The notes: a model not told the origin generated them from the letters alone. 25,913 nt of DNA from Cytophagales bacterium (GCA_003454975.1 DMST01000234.1:7390-33302), one strand, 5' to 3'. Counted from the stretch's first letter, positions 1 to 7,105 are shown. Numbers and translations are program-made.

Positions 1-1
1 G

Positions 2-409
2 GAGGGAAGCACCACTGGAGTAGCGGTAAAGCCTTTGGCCGGGTTGGTGTATGCCAATACCGTTTTCAGCCCGCATGTGAAGGCCATCGCTACCGGATTG
101 TTGCCCTTGGGAGGCGATCCGTCAGCTGAAGTGGTAGAGGCAATGGAGGCCTTGGGCTACGGCGAGATACCTACGCCGGAAAGATATGCAGAGCAAATCC
201 GGGACTTGGCAGCTTTGCCAGGGCTAGGAGAGGTAGAGGCTTCACTTTTGCTATTCGCAAAGACCATCTCGCCGAGTCCTACGGAAGTGCCTGCGGAGTT
301 AATTGGCTTGCTCATGGAGAAGCTAAGCCCAGAGCAAATTATTGAAATGGTGACTTGGGTAGGAATATTGGGGCTGTTGCATCGCTTGGGTGCCTATTAC
401 GAGCAATAG
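2..409 (+). CDS. AhpD/carboxymuconolactone decarboxylase-like protein, 5' end missing
   Basis: The reading frame is open from base 2 and runs to TAG at 407-409, so the N-terminus lies outside the window; the TTG at 35 is only an internal codon. The visible C-terminal ~135 residues are helical. They contain a pattern typical of the non-catalytic half of AhpD-like/carboxymuconolactone decarboxylase proteins: ALLxFAK, then a 'P..VP.EL...L.....S.EQI.E' stretch, then a hydrophobic helix ending in HRLGAYYEQ. Members use a Cys-x-x-Cys pair to reduce peroxides or decarboxylate a lactone. That motif would lie upstream of the window edge, so activity cannot be judged. The gene converges on the lectin-domain gene and is followed by a hairpin at 435-461. 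The fold assignment is moderately confident; substrate is unknown. Confidence 0.55.
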   Translation, partial: EGSTTGVAVKPLAGLVYANTVFSPHVKAIATGLLPLGGDPSAEVVEAMEALGYGEIPTPERYAEQIRDLAALPGLGEVEASLLLFAKTISPSPTEVPAELIGLLMEKLSPEQIIEMVTWVGILGLLHRLGAYYEQ

Positions 410-434
410 CAGTGGGCTATCTTGGGCAAGATTG

Positions 435-462
435 AGGCCGATTCGGATGCTGAATCGGCTTT
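435..462 (+). terminator. hairpin terminator after the AhpD-like gene
   Basis: An 8-bp perfect stem (GCCGATTC 437-444 with GAATCGGC 452-459) closes a 7-nt loop. It is extended by G-U and A-U pairs and followed by only three T residues. It sits between two convergent genes. The short T-tract makes it a moderate candidate. Confidence 0.5.
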
Positions 463-481
463 CATGCGTTTTGCTAGTAAC

Positions 482-760
482 TTAATGAGCCACCGCAATC
501 CAACCCAGAGATTCCGTACTGAAGCGCTTCTCTTGGTAGCCTTTGGCCACTGTTATCGTAACCTCGAAGCCAGTATTGGTGACATTTCGCAAGCGTATAC
601 TGGGTAAGTCAGGCCCTTCGTAGGTCTGAATTTGAGCAGAAATAACCGGGATCATACCCGCCGGGAATGGCTGAGGATAGGTAATGGTGTACCAGGGCTG
701 TGCATCTTTGATGGTAGAGGTGAAGTTGTCCACTTTTCCGGATTGTACAATAAATGACAT
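482..760 (-). CDS. small H-type lectin domain protein
   Basis: This 92-residue protein is essentially one domain. The order of motifs fits the H-type lectin family (Helix pomatia agglutinin, discoidin and bacterial stand-alone members). They are a Phe after the first strand, a 'F..P FP.GMIPVISAQIQ' strand pair, then 'RLRNVTNTGFEVTITV' (the NVT..GF signature), and a closing 'LGWIAVA' strand with the typical Trp. H-type lectins form trimers or hexamers that bind GalNAc-like sugars. No signal peptide is visible, so it is either cytoplasmic or exported by an unusual route. Translation starts at ATG 760 and ends at TAA 482-484. The gene stands alone, with a 15-nt inverted repeat 28-42 nt upstream of the start. 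The sugar ligand is not predictable. Confidence 0.65.
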   Translation of the reverse strand: MSFIVQSGKVDNFTSTIKDAQPWYTITYPQPFPAGMIPVISAQIQTYEGPDLPSIRLRNVTNTGFEVTITVAKGYQEKRFSTESLGWIAVAH

Positions 761-787
761 GTAGAATTGCTTTGGGTTGGATAACTC

Positions 788-802
788 AGGAGTAATACTC
801 CT
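788..802. promoter_or_regulatory. inverted repeat AGGAGTA-A-TACTCCT upstream of the lectin gene
   Basis: This is a perfect 7-bp inverted repeat around one central base, 28-42 nt upstream of the H-lectin start. Its size and position fit a dimeric-repressor operator or a short 5'UTR hairpin. No known regulator family is recognised. Confidence 0.3.
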
Positions 803-979
803 TACCTACATAAATAGCAACCCACCAGTGGCCCTGCTAACCTGCTTTTATGCTGAATCAATATTCAAGGAGTGGCTTTTTTGCCGCTCTGCGCAATCGC
901 TATCTATCATTTACCCAAAATGACAATTGGAAGTCTGCCGTTACACAGGCGAGGTCTAGGCTCACAAAAGGGAAATATG

Positions 980-998
980 TATCTTTCCTGAGTAACCA
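980..998 (+). promoter_or_regulatory. candidate promoter -7 region of the VOC gene
   Basis: TATCTTTC matches the Bacteroidota -7 box TAnnTTTG in seven of eight positions and lies 43 nt upstream of the VOC start codon. The extended sequence TATCTTTCCTGAGTAACCA recurs with small changes at 17608-17627, upstream of the acidic lipoprotein gene. A convincing -33 TTG is not visible. Confidence 0.35.
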
Positions 999-1022
999 TT
1001 TTTTACTCTAAACCATACACCC

Positions 1023-1394
1023 ATGAACCTCGGTGCTTTTTCTATTAGTCTGGCTGTGAAGGACTTACAAGCTTCTAAGGCCTTTTATGAGAAACTTGGT
1101 TTTGAATCTTTCGGTGGTTCCGAAGAGCATAACTATCTCATCTTGAAAAACGGAGAGCATGTGATTGGCCTTTTCCAGGGCATGTTCGAGCACAACATTC
1201 TTACCTTCAATCCCGGCTGGAATCAGTCCGCCCAAGAGACCGCTGAATTTACCGACGTCCGGGAAATTCAAAAGAAACTGAAAGAGCAGGGCGTAGAGTT
1301 TGAGAAAGAGGCGGATGAGTCTACCTCCGGTCCGGAACACTTCATTTTAATTGATCCTGACGGTAACCCTGTCATGTTGGATCAGCACAGATGA
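1023..1394 (+). CDS. VOC family (glyoxalase/bleomycin-resistance fold) protein
   Basis: At 123 residues this is a single two-module VOC unit. The N-terminal module has the family opening 'ISLAVKDLQASKAFYEKLGFE' pattern (residues ~8-28). The C-terminal module ends in 'HFILIDPDGNPVMLDQHR', the usual metal/active-site strand with its DPDGN turn. VOC proteins bind a divalent metal in paired beta-alpha-beta-beta-beta modules and act as lyases, isomerases, dioxygenases or drug-binding proteins. The sequence resembles the uncharacterised single-domain group, so no substrate is claimed. The start ATG 1023 is preceded by an A/C-rich leader without a Shine-Dalgarno. A strong hairpin separates it from the convergent esterase. 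Confidence 0.85.
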   Translation: MNLGAFSISLAVKDLQASKAFYEKLGFESFGGSEEHNYLILKNGEHVIGLFQGMFEHNILTFNPGWNQSAQETAEFTDVREIQKKLKEQGVEFEKEADESTSGPEHFILIDPDGNPVMLDQHR

Positions 1395-1423
1395 AACTAC
1401 CCTTCGAGGAATGAAGTTTAGAG

Positions 1424-1460
1424 GTCGGAAGATCGAACATAACCAGTTCGATCTTCCGGC
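1424..1460. terminator. long hairpin between VOC and esterase genes
   Basis: A 15-bp stem with one G-U pair (1424-1438 with 1446-1460) closes a 7-nt loop, ATAACCA. It lies in the 87-bp gap between two converging genes, where it could stop transcription from both sides. There is no long T-run, so intrinsic termination may be partial. Confidence 0.55.
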
Positions 1461-1481
1461 TTCGGCTTTCAAATAATCGAA

Positions 1482-2129
1482 TCAATAGTCAATCGAACCA
1501 ATCTTAGAAAGAATGGCATTCGCCTGGTCAAACTCATCCTGGATCATGGTATGGCCCATTCCGGGGTAAATCTTGTACGTTAGGCTAGCCCCCATTTCCT
1601 CCAGTATCGTTTTGCTTTCTTCCAATCGGCTCTTGGGTACATGCGAATCCTGATCGCTACAGCCCATAAAAATGGGTGTGTCCTGAAAGCTACCAGAGTA
1701 GTGTTCGCGATAAATCCGGTCCCCAATTAGCCCTCCGGAGAAGGCAATAATGCCGCCCCATCGTTGGGCGTTGCGAGTCGGAAACTCCAAGGTAAGACAT
1801 GCGCCTTGGGAGAAGCCAACAAAGGCCACTTGGTGGGCTTTAAATCCCCGCGTTTGCAGATCGGCCCAAAGGCCGTAATATAGATCGATGGCCGAGTCCA
1901 GGCCGGGTTGATTCTCCTGAATAGGCGCTATGAAACTCTTCGGATACCAAGTATGCTGATCTGCTGCCGGCGCTATGAGGGCAAAGCCTGCCAAAGCCAG
2001 GTGGTTGGTGAGATCCAGGATGTTCTGAGGAGCCGCGCCACGGCCGTGGGTCAGGATAGCTACTTTCTTAGCCGTTTCTAGTGGCTGGCCCGCATATACT
2101 ACCTGGGCAGGCGAGTGATTAAGTTGCAT
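1482..2129 (-). CDS. phospholipase/carboxylesterase-type alpha/beta hydrolase
   Basis: From the preferred ATG at 2129 the protein is 215 residues, about the usual length for the phospholipase/carboxylesterase (Abhydrolase_2, YpfH/MhqD-like) family. Seen in sequence: an oxyanion-region 'LTHGRGA' near residue 28, the nucleophile elbow GFSQG with Ser at about 107, an acidic site in 'GCSDQDSHVP' (~156-165), and the catalytic His in 'GMGHT' (~203). The frame stays open 31 codons further upstream to 2222, but those residues do not match the family and would overlap the control region of the divergent gene. It probably hydrolyses short-chain or aromatic esters in the cytoplasm, since no signal peptide is visible. 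The true substrate is unknown. Confidence 0.8.
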   Translation of the reverse strand: MQLNHSPAQVVYAGQPLETAKKVAILTHGRGAAPQNILDLTNHLALAGFALIAPAADQHTWYPKSFIAPIQENQPGLDSAIDLYYGLWADLQTRGFKAHQVAFVGFSQGACLTLEFPTRNAQRWGGIIAFSGGLIGDRIYREHYSGSFQDTPIFMGCSDQDSHVPKSRLEESKTILEEMGASLTYKIYPGMGHTMIQDEFDQANAILSKIGSIDY

Positions 2130-2262
2130 AGTCTTTTTGGGGTTCGACTTGGTAAACTGACCGACGAGAGGATTGTTGCTGTTGCCTACCGGCCAGAAGA
2201 TGGTGCATCGCTCCATTGGCATGGGGTTTGTAATATGGCGATCATCATCAATCAGCTTGAGT

Positions 2263-3042
2263 ATGCCTATCCGATTGCTTATCCCATTTGCTGTATTCCT
2301 TTGCTTGAATGCACCCTCTATCCTGCAGGCCCAAAAACACGGCCATTTCGAGATACAATTTGCCGAAAGTCTATCGCTAGAGCCTGCCGGGTTTGTGATG
2401 TTTTTTCCTCAAGGTCTGCTTACTAGAACGGAGGAGGGGCTTCAGTTTTTTCCTGCGGAAGAAATTGCTACGGTGCAAGGCACCACGCAGAGGAACCGGG
2501 TAGTAGACGTACAACACTTCTTACAGGAGGAGACCAAAAGGATTTGGTTTGTTCCCATCCATCAGGAGAAATATGTTTGGCTGCACCGGTTTGGCAAGAC
2601 CAACCGGATGGACATATGGGCCGAGCGCTGGTCTAATACGCTTACGATCATCCCTCCCGGAAGCCCCATCGGTATCCCTTTGCCTTTTCCGGGCAAAGAT
2701 TTCTTTTACCAAAAAGATGGGGGAGCAATGACTCACCTGGAAGTCAGGCAGGTCTATAAGGATGTGAAGGATCGGGAAAATTTTCGGGCCAATGCAAAAG
2801 CCCGTAAATACGCCAGAGAGGCCATAGAATTGAACCGCGAGGCAAAACGCCTATTCTGGGGCGGTTTAACCTTTTTCGTAGTGGGGGGTGTTTGGTCCAT
2901 GCTGGATCCCACTACCAAGTATGTACCCATCACGAAAGGATACGTGGTCAATAGTTTTGGTTGGTTAATGAGTACCGGGTCTATCCATGCTTTCCACAAA
3001 AGCGATCAGATGATGCTGAAAGCCTTATTGGCTTATAAGTGA
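2263..3042 (+). CDS. exported protein of unknown function, paralog 1 of a tandem pair
   Basis: I do not recognise a named family. I prefer the ATG at 2263 because it begins a clean signal peptide (MPIRLL followed by a hydrophobic core and a cut near LQAQ), giving 259 residues; the frame is open upstream to 2173. The mature part is rich in beta-type sequence. It then has a central 'FFYQKDGG' block, a charged helix ('NAKARKYAREAIELNREAKR') and one or two hydrophobic helices (~residues 200-245), and ends in 'MLKALLAYK'. The next gene shares the same architecture, notably 'YFYRKDGG' and 'MLKALRAYE', so the two are diverged tandem duplicates. It is probably an envelope protein anchored by its C-terminal hydrophobic part. 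Confidence 0.7.
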   Translation: MPIRLLIPFAVFLCLNAPSILQAQKHGHFEIQFAESLSLEPAGFVMFFPQGLLTRTEEGLQFFPAEEIATVQGTTQRNRVVDVQHFLQEETKRIWFVPIHQEKYVWLHRFGKTNRMDIWAERWSNTLTIIPPGSPIGIPLPFPGKDFFYQKDGGAMTHLEVRQVYKDVKDRENFRANAKARKYAREAIELNREAKRLFWGGLTFFVVGGVWSMLDPTTKYVPITKGYVVNSFGWLMSTGSIHAFHKSDQMMLKALLAYK

Positions 3043-3065
3043 GCGATTGGTTTCTAGGATTCAAG

Positions 3066-3090
3066 TTTGATTAAAATGTTCATAATCAAA
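3066..3090. repeat. AT-rich inverted repeat between the tandem paralogs
   Basis: TTTGATTA (3066-3073) and TAATCAAA (3083-3090) form a perfect 8-bp inverted repeat around 9 nt, starting 24 nt after the first paralog's stop. With no T-run directly after it, it may be an operator for the second paralog or a weak 3' hairpin. Confidence 0.35.
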
Positions 3091-3214
3091 TAAAATATGT
3101 TGTTTTTGAGTTTTTATTATGGTGTTTATAGAGGAAAAATGATGTGAAATTGTGTTTTGGCATGGTGTTGGAAAAGAAGTAGTCATCGCGCAACGATTAT
3201 TAAAGTTTACGACC

Positions 3215-3985
3215 ATGACCAAGTCCTCTTTTCCTCTAACCAAAGTCCTCGGAGTATTTTTCCTGCTCACCGCAGGCTTTTTTTCGGAAGCTCAGGCACA
3301 GTCCCAAACTACCTACCGCGGAGATATTGCCGTATATCTTAAGGACGGTAGTGTTGAGTACACAGATCGTGTAAGCCTGGGATACAACCACGTACGGTTA
3401 GGCAAGTTCAATGAGAGCTTTAAAATAGATGCCGATTGGGTGGAGTATGTAGATATTATCACCAATCAAGGCAAGGAGTTACACTTGATTCAGGCGGAAG
3501 TAGAGTCCAATTTATGGGGTCTTTTCCCCATGGTGAATAAGGCTTGGCTCAAACAATACTGGGCCTCTGAGAGAATAGAGCTATTCAAACTGGAAGAAAT
3601 TCGTTTCGATGCGCCCGCCTATACTCCCTATGGCAACTGGGCGGGCAATGGCTACAGCCAGTCTGTCAAATACTTTTACCGTAAAGACGGGGGCCAGGTG
3701 AAAACCCTGGATATAAATCTCGTATTGGAAGATGTGCAAGATAACCCTGAGGCCTATGCGTTGGCCGAGCGAGCGAAGAAAATGCGTACTACTGGTCAAG
3801 TGCTGACTGGGGTAGGGCTCGCAGGTATATTAGGTGGTACCTACGTATACCCTGAACTAGCCGAAAGGAACAGCGACGTGCAGTTGGGCATGGCCTTAAG
3901 TGGCTTGGGTGTGTTCACGGTTGGGGCTATTATGAGCATTCCGATGCGTGCCCGAATGCTCAAGGCGCTGAGGGCTTACGAATGA
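3215..3985 (+). CDS. exported protein of unknown function, paralog 2 of a tandem pair
   Basis: The ATG at 3215 is preferred because it starts a signal peptide (MTKSSFPLTK, hydrophobic core, cut near AQAQ), giving 256 residues; an in-frame ATG at 3152 would bury it. The mature N-terminus has a run of short strands starting 'YRGDIAVYLKDGSVEY', reminiscent of secreted Bacteroidota proteins that read a structural 'transition' motif, but I cannot name the family. The C-terminal half parallels the upstream gene: 'YFYRKDGG', a charged stretch containing 'LVLEDVQDNPEAYALAERAKKM', two hydrophobic segments rich in Gly (~190-240), and the end 'MLKALRAYE'. It lies 172 bp downstream of its paralog and is followed by a strong terminator. 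Confidence 0.7.
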   Translation: MTKSSFPLTKVLGVFFLLTAGFFSEAQAQSQTTYRGDIAVYLKDGSVEYTDRVSLGYNHVRLGKFNESFKIDADWVEYVDIITNQGKELHLIQAEVESNLWGLFPMVNKAWLKQYWASERIELFKLEEIRFDAPAYTPYGNWAGNGYSQSVKYFYRKDGGQVKTLDINLVLEDVQDNPEAYALAERAKKMRTTGQVLTGVGLAGILGGTYVYPELAERNSDVQLGMALSGLGVFTVGAIMSIPMRARMLKALRAYE

Positions 3986-4016
3986 TCTTTTGAGATTAGC
4001 ACATACGATAACCCCA

Positions 4017-4050
4017 AAGCCCCGGCAGAAACCCCGGGGCTTACGTTTTT
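4017..4050 (+). terminator. rho-independent terminator after paralog 2
   Basis: A 9-bp perfect stem (AAGCCCCGG 4017-4025 with CCGGGGCTT 4034-4042) is followed by T-runs at 4041-4042 and 4046-4050. A very similar CCCCGG-type terminator follows msrB at 17471-17496. Confidence 0.85.
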
Positions 4051-4079
4051 CACTCCACCAGGATTGTCCTCGGAAGGAA

Positions 4080-4793
4080 CTAGCCCGGGTTAAGTCCTAA
4101 TCTTTGCTTGACCTTTTCTGAATTGAGCTCCCGGTAGGCATCGTTTCCGATCCAGCGAGCGGTAGCGTCATCATCCTGAGTTAGGGCTTGGGCACAAGCC
4201 AGGGCGTGAGGATGCAAAAAGGCGGAACGTTTCCCAATCTGCCGCAAGGCCCAGTTCACCGCCTTCTTCACAAAGTTGCGATGGTCTTGGCGGTGCTGCT
4301 CAATTAGGGGTAAGAAGTCTAAAAAGCCTTCATCAGGATCCTTCTTCCGGTGTACGGCTAGCCAAGCAATGAGCACAAAACCAGAGCGTTTTACAAACTC
4401 CTCTTCCCGCTGCACCCATTCGTGAGCTTTGGTATAACCGAAAGGGGAGGGCTCGAAGAGCGCACCCATCAGGTTGTCGCATACGTCCCAAGAGTCAACA
4501 TCCAGCACCCAGCGTTCCATCTGCTCCTCCGTTACTTGTTTCGGGTCGCCGATGAGTGCCGCCAGGATGCGTGTTTCGCGGTAACCCAGTTGCCATAAAG
4601 CTTCGGAGAGGGCTGGCTGGCGCTTGTAGGGCTTAGCAAGCTGCCGGAGGATGGGCATACGAACGCCCAAGGACTTTTCGGCAAGGATGCCAAAGTTCGC
4701 CTGCGCCGCACGGTCCTCCGGGCTTTCTAGTGCCTGACATTCAGCCAGTAGTGCTTTTGCCGTCGCTTCAGGTTCAGTCATGAATTCGGTCAA
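4080..4793 (-). CDS. DNA alkylation repair protein (AlkD-like glycosylase)
   Basis: This 237-residue, all-helical protein fits the HEAT-like-repeat DNA alkylation repair family, which removes N3- and N7-alkylated purines without base flipping. The key AlkD positions appear present with correct spacing. There is a Trp-x-x-x-Asp pair in 'DSWDVCDNL' (W102, D106; AlkD W109/D113), an Arg in 'VKRSGF' (R136; AlkD R148), and a Trp in 'AVNWALRQIGKR' (W181; AlkD W187). The enzyme is therefore likely active on cationic adducts. It is 80 bp downstream of the DsbA-like gene on the same strand and may be cotranscribed with it. ATG 4793 is used; a second Met at residue 5 is an alternative. Confidence 0.9.
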   Translation of the reverse strand: MTEFMTEPEATAKALLAECQALESPEDRAAQANFGILAEKSLGVRMPILRQLAKPYKRQPALSEALWQLGYRETRILAALIGDPKQVTEEQMERWVLDVDSWDVCDNLMGALFEPSPFGYTKAHEWVQREEEFVKRSGFVLIAWLAVHRKKDPDEGFLDFLPLIEQHRQDHRNFVKKAVNWALRQIGKRSAFLHPHALACAQALTQDDDATARWIGNDAYRELNSEKVKQRLGLNPG

Positions 4794-4873
4794 TGTGGAG
4801 CGCTAACTATACCAAGCGAAGAGTGTTTCTACCCCTCCATTCGGCCCTCTTCTATCGAATATCGTCAGCAGAC

Positions 4874-5473
4874 TCAGTCGCTGATCTCTTCCAGGAATTG
4901 GTCCAGAGAGGCCAGCGGCTGGGCACCTACTACCTTGTACTGTTCGTTGATGATCAGGGTAGGTGTACCGGTGATTCCCCATTGGCGGGCATCCGCCAGG
5001 TCCTGCATCAGGTCATCCTCATAAGCGCTGGTTACTAGAGCCTCCTCTAGTTTCAACAGGTCCAATCCCACTTCTTTGGCTACTTCCATGATCACCTCCA
5101 TCTCGCCGATGTTTTTGGTGTCACCAAAGTAGGCCTTCATCATGGCTACATGGAACTCCTCTAACTTACCCTGCGCTCGGGCAAATTCTGCTGCGGTATG
5201 CGCATCGTGCGAATTGGAAAGGATTTGTAAATCACCAAAGGGGAGGCCTACCTCTTCAGCACGGGTCTTTAGCCCTGCCAGCATATTGGGTACGTCCGCA
5301 TCTTTGAAAAAATCGGTCAGTAGCATGCCCTCGTCCGGCGTATCCGGGTGGATTTCCATGCCTTTCCAGGTTATGTTGAGATCGTACTTCTCTTGCAATT
5401 TGTGCAAGGCCCCCATGCTTACGTAGCAGTAAGGGCATATGTAGTCGGAATAAACAGTGATATCGATGGCCAT
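4874..5473 (-). CDS. DsbA family oxidoreductase (FrnE-like)
   Basis: The protein has 199 residues and a thioredoxin fold with the large helical insertion of the DsbA/FrnE/2-hydroxychromene isomerase group. The redox motif is CPYC (C13-C16), directly after the first strand, and the cis-proline loop is 'GTPTLII' (P171). There is no signal peptide, so it works in the cytoplasm as FrnE does. FrnE-like proteins are disulfide isomerases/oxidoreductases linked to oxidative stress tolerance or to polyketide-type metabolism; which applies here is unknown. The length is a little short of classic FrnE (about 210-240). It lies 100 bp downstream of the luxR-type gene and upstream of the AlkD-like gene on the same strand. 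Confidence 0.9.
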   Translation of the reverse strand: MAIDITVYSDYICPYCYVSMGALHKLQEKYDLNITWKGMEIHPDTPDEGMLLTDFFKDADVPNMLAGLKTRAEEVGLPFGDLQILSNSHDAHTAAEFARAQGKLEEFHVAMMKAYFGDTKNIGEMEVIMEVAKEVGLDLLKLEEALVTSAYEDDLMQDLADARQWGITGTPTLIINEQYKVVGAQPLASLDQFLEEISD

Positions 5474-5573
5474 GCTCGGCTTCTAATTTTAGATTACCGA
5501 GGCAAAACTAAGGGATGCGGGCAATAGTTCCAGCAGAGGAGACTACAGGGAATAACTTATCCTCACCCGGCAC

Positions 5574-6272
5574 TTACCGGATATCAAAGGCTTGGGCAAA
5601 ACGGAATAGCTCGGCGAAGTTCTTTAGCTGCAGCTTGCGGTTGATGTTCTTTCGATGTTGTTCTACCGTGCTGCGCGAGATGCATAGCAAATCAGAAATC
5701 CTGGGGTTATTGGCCCCGTGCACCAGTAAATTAATGATTTCTTTCTCCCGCTTTGTCAACTCGGCAAATTTTGCCAGATTCCTTTTCATGTAGTCATAAT
5801 CATCCACCACACGAATGATCTTATCCAAGCCTACATCCAGATTCTCAATCCGGTGACTTACATTGAGTAAACTAAGATTATCGATTCGTTTCATGGTGGT
5901 GAAATACCACCTGGGTGGCCTACCGGGCTCTAAAGGATGTAACACCCGCTGGAAAAAGCTAAATGCCTGATCTTCGCCATAGGCGGTGAAATGCTCATCA
6001 GCCCGCTGAATAATCCGGGGAAGGTCATCCTTGTGTACGGAAGCCTGCAGCCATGCCTGTTCGCCATATTCATGGATTTGCTCCATGACTACCCCATACT
6101 CATCCAATACTTCCTGACTTACCTCCTGAATAGAATAGTCCTTGGCGTCGCTTAAATGATAGAAGTCGATCACGTCTCCTATTTCACGCATTTCCAGCTT
6201 GCCGTCTCGGACCATCTTATCCAGAGCATACATGTGGGCTTGTGCCCTGTATATTGTATCAGCAGTTTTCAT
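5574..6272 (-). CDS. PAS-LuxR type transcriptional regulator
   Basis: This 232-residue protein has two parts. Residues ~35-160 look like a PAS sensor: 'IDFYHLSDAKDYSIQEVSQE' followed by the typical 'HKDDLP' (H80-P84) and a beta-rich end. Residues ~168-230 form a LuxR/GerE helix-turn-helix: 'LTKREKEIINLLVHGANNPRI' then 'ISRSTVEQHRKNINRKL'. No receiver phosphorylation site or signal peptide is visible, so it probably senses a small ligand or redox state directly. It is transcribed divergently from a GNAT acyltransferase/methyltransferase pair across 206 bp. That gap has a 12-bp palindrome and repeated CTTGGGTAT motifs, which makes those genes its likely targets. The ligand is unknown. Confidence 0.85.
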   Translation of the reverse strand: MKTADTIYRAQAHMYALDKMVRDGKLEMREIGDVIDFYHLSDAKDYSIQEVSQEVLDEYGVVMEQIHEYGEQAWLQASVHKDDLPRIIQRADEHFTAYGEDQAFSFFQRVLHPLEPGRPPRWYFTTMKRIDNLSLLNVSHRIENLDVGLDKIIRVVDDYDYMKRNLAKFAELTKREKEIINLLVHGANNPRISDLLCISRSTVEQHRKNINRKLQLKNFAELFRFAQAFDIR

Positions 6273-6343
6273 TTAGGTCTTCCCGGCTCTCAGTATAATT
6301 CAGTAGTACATTGGGAACGAATTGAGTTCAAATATGGATGCAA

Positions 6344-6444
6344 CTTGGGTATTCTGTAAAATTAAATTCATCGAATTCTTAGAATGAGTCAATAATTACT
6401 TGGTATTAATCATCTGTTTCTGAAAAATGCCCAAGCTTGGGTAT
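6344..6444. promoter_or_regulatory. repeated CTTGGGTAT motifs and 12-bp palindrome, candidate LuxR operators
   Basis: CTTGGGTAT occurs at 6344-6352 and 6436-6444, with a one-base-shorter copy CTTGGTAT at 6399-6406. The last full copy is the right half of a perfect palindrome, CCCAAGCTTGGG (6430-6441). LuxR-type dimers bind palindromes of this sort. The cluster lies between the PAS-luxR gene and the acyltransferase gene. Confidence 0.45.
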
Positions 6445-6449
6445 GTTTT
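6417..6449 (+). promoter_or_regulatory. candidate promoter of the acyltransferase gene
   Basis: TTTC (6417-6420) and TATGTTTT (6442-6449) approximate the Bacteroidota -33 TTTG and -7 TAnnTTTG boxes at a 21-nt spacing, with the ATG 30 nt downstream. The CCCAAGCTTGGG palindrome sits inside the spacer, where a bound regulator would control polymerase directly. Confidence 0.4.
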
Positions 6450-6478
6450 GCCGGTGAGCATTCTGGTTCCTTTGAATC

Positions 6479-7102
6479 ATGATTATTCCAAATTCCCCTA
6501 CATTTTCAGTACTACCATTTCATGAAGCAGGCCCCGTTCGGTTTGCCTGGTTGTCTTTTCCAGAGTTCTCAACTGAGATTATTGCCTTGCGAGAACAAGT
6601 ATATGTTCAAGAGCAGGGCATGACGAATCTACCTTTGACCACCCCCAAAGATGAGGGAGGACTCCACTTGGGTGCTTTTATTGAGGAAGAATTAGTTTCC
6701 GTAATTTCTGCCTATTCCTACCGTGCTCAGGCCCCCTACCTACAGCAAATCGGCTTACCCAGTCCGTTCAGAAGTGCCACACAGCTTAGTTGCCGGGTCA
6801 CTTCTCATCCGTGGCGCGGCACTCAGTTAGCCTTGTGGATGGGGTGTAAAATATGGCTGCAGGCAATAGATCTCTGGCAACCTGATTATCACTTTTTAGT
6901 GCTCAAGCCACAGCACTTTGGTTTGGCTGCTTATTATAAAAGTGTTGGGTATCGCGATTATACCTCTGAGGAAAACCGTCGGGTTCTGTGGATTCCCCGC
7001 GCGCTAATGGCCGAGACGACGGCGGCCATCCAACACCTTTTGGTATCCTCTGAGGCCAAAATGAAAGATCGGTTGTCCGTTGGCTTTACTGTTAATCCAT
7101 AA
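6479..7102 (+). CDS. GNAT-fold acyltransferase, possibly N-acyl amino acid synthase-like
   Basis: The 207-residue protein has the layout of GNAT-fold acyltransferases. There is an N-terminal helix-turn 'IIALREQVYVQEQG' (37-47), an acidic turn followed by a strand 'DEGGLHLGAFIEEELVSVISA', a central 'LSCRVTSHPWRG' strand-loop near the acyl-CoA pocket, and a closing 'FGLAAYYKSVGYRDY'. The opening 'LR..VYV.EQG' is shared by general GNATs and by the LuxI/FeeM-like acyl synthases, so the acyl donor could be acetyl-CoA or a longer acyl carrier. It starts 30 nt after the candidate promoter, and its stop is 3 nt before the methyltransferase start, indicating one transcript. The pairing with a divergent LuxR regulator is notable. 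Substrate not assigned. Confidence 0.65.
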   Translation: MIIPNSPTFSVLPFHEAGPVRFAWLSFPEFSTEIIALREQVYVQEQGMTNLPLTTPKDEGGLHLGAFIEEELVSVISAYSYRAQAPYLQQIGLPSPFRSATQLSCRVTSHPWRGTQLALWMGCKIWLQAIDLWQPDYHFLVLKPQHFGLAAYYKSVGYRDYTSEENRRVLWIPRALMAETTAAIQHLLVSSEAKMKDRLSVGFTVNP

Positions 7103-7105
7103 GCT

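Noticed and set aside
1023..2129. MhqO/MhqD-type quinone detoxification pair
   Set aside because: The VOC protein is a single small module, far shorter than MhqO, and the two genes converge instead of forming an operon.
2115..2426. 103-residue ORF spanning the divergent start region
   Set aside because: It overlaps both the esterase start and the signal-peptide protein in a different frame and has no features of its own.
6479..7102. Firm call as a LuxI acyl-homoserine lactone synthase
   Set aside because: Only the opening motif and general fold agree; the other conserved LuxI residues are not clear, so it is left as a GNAT-fold acyltransferase.
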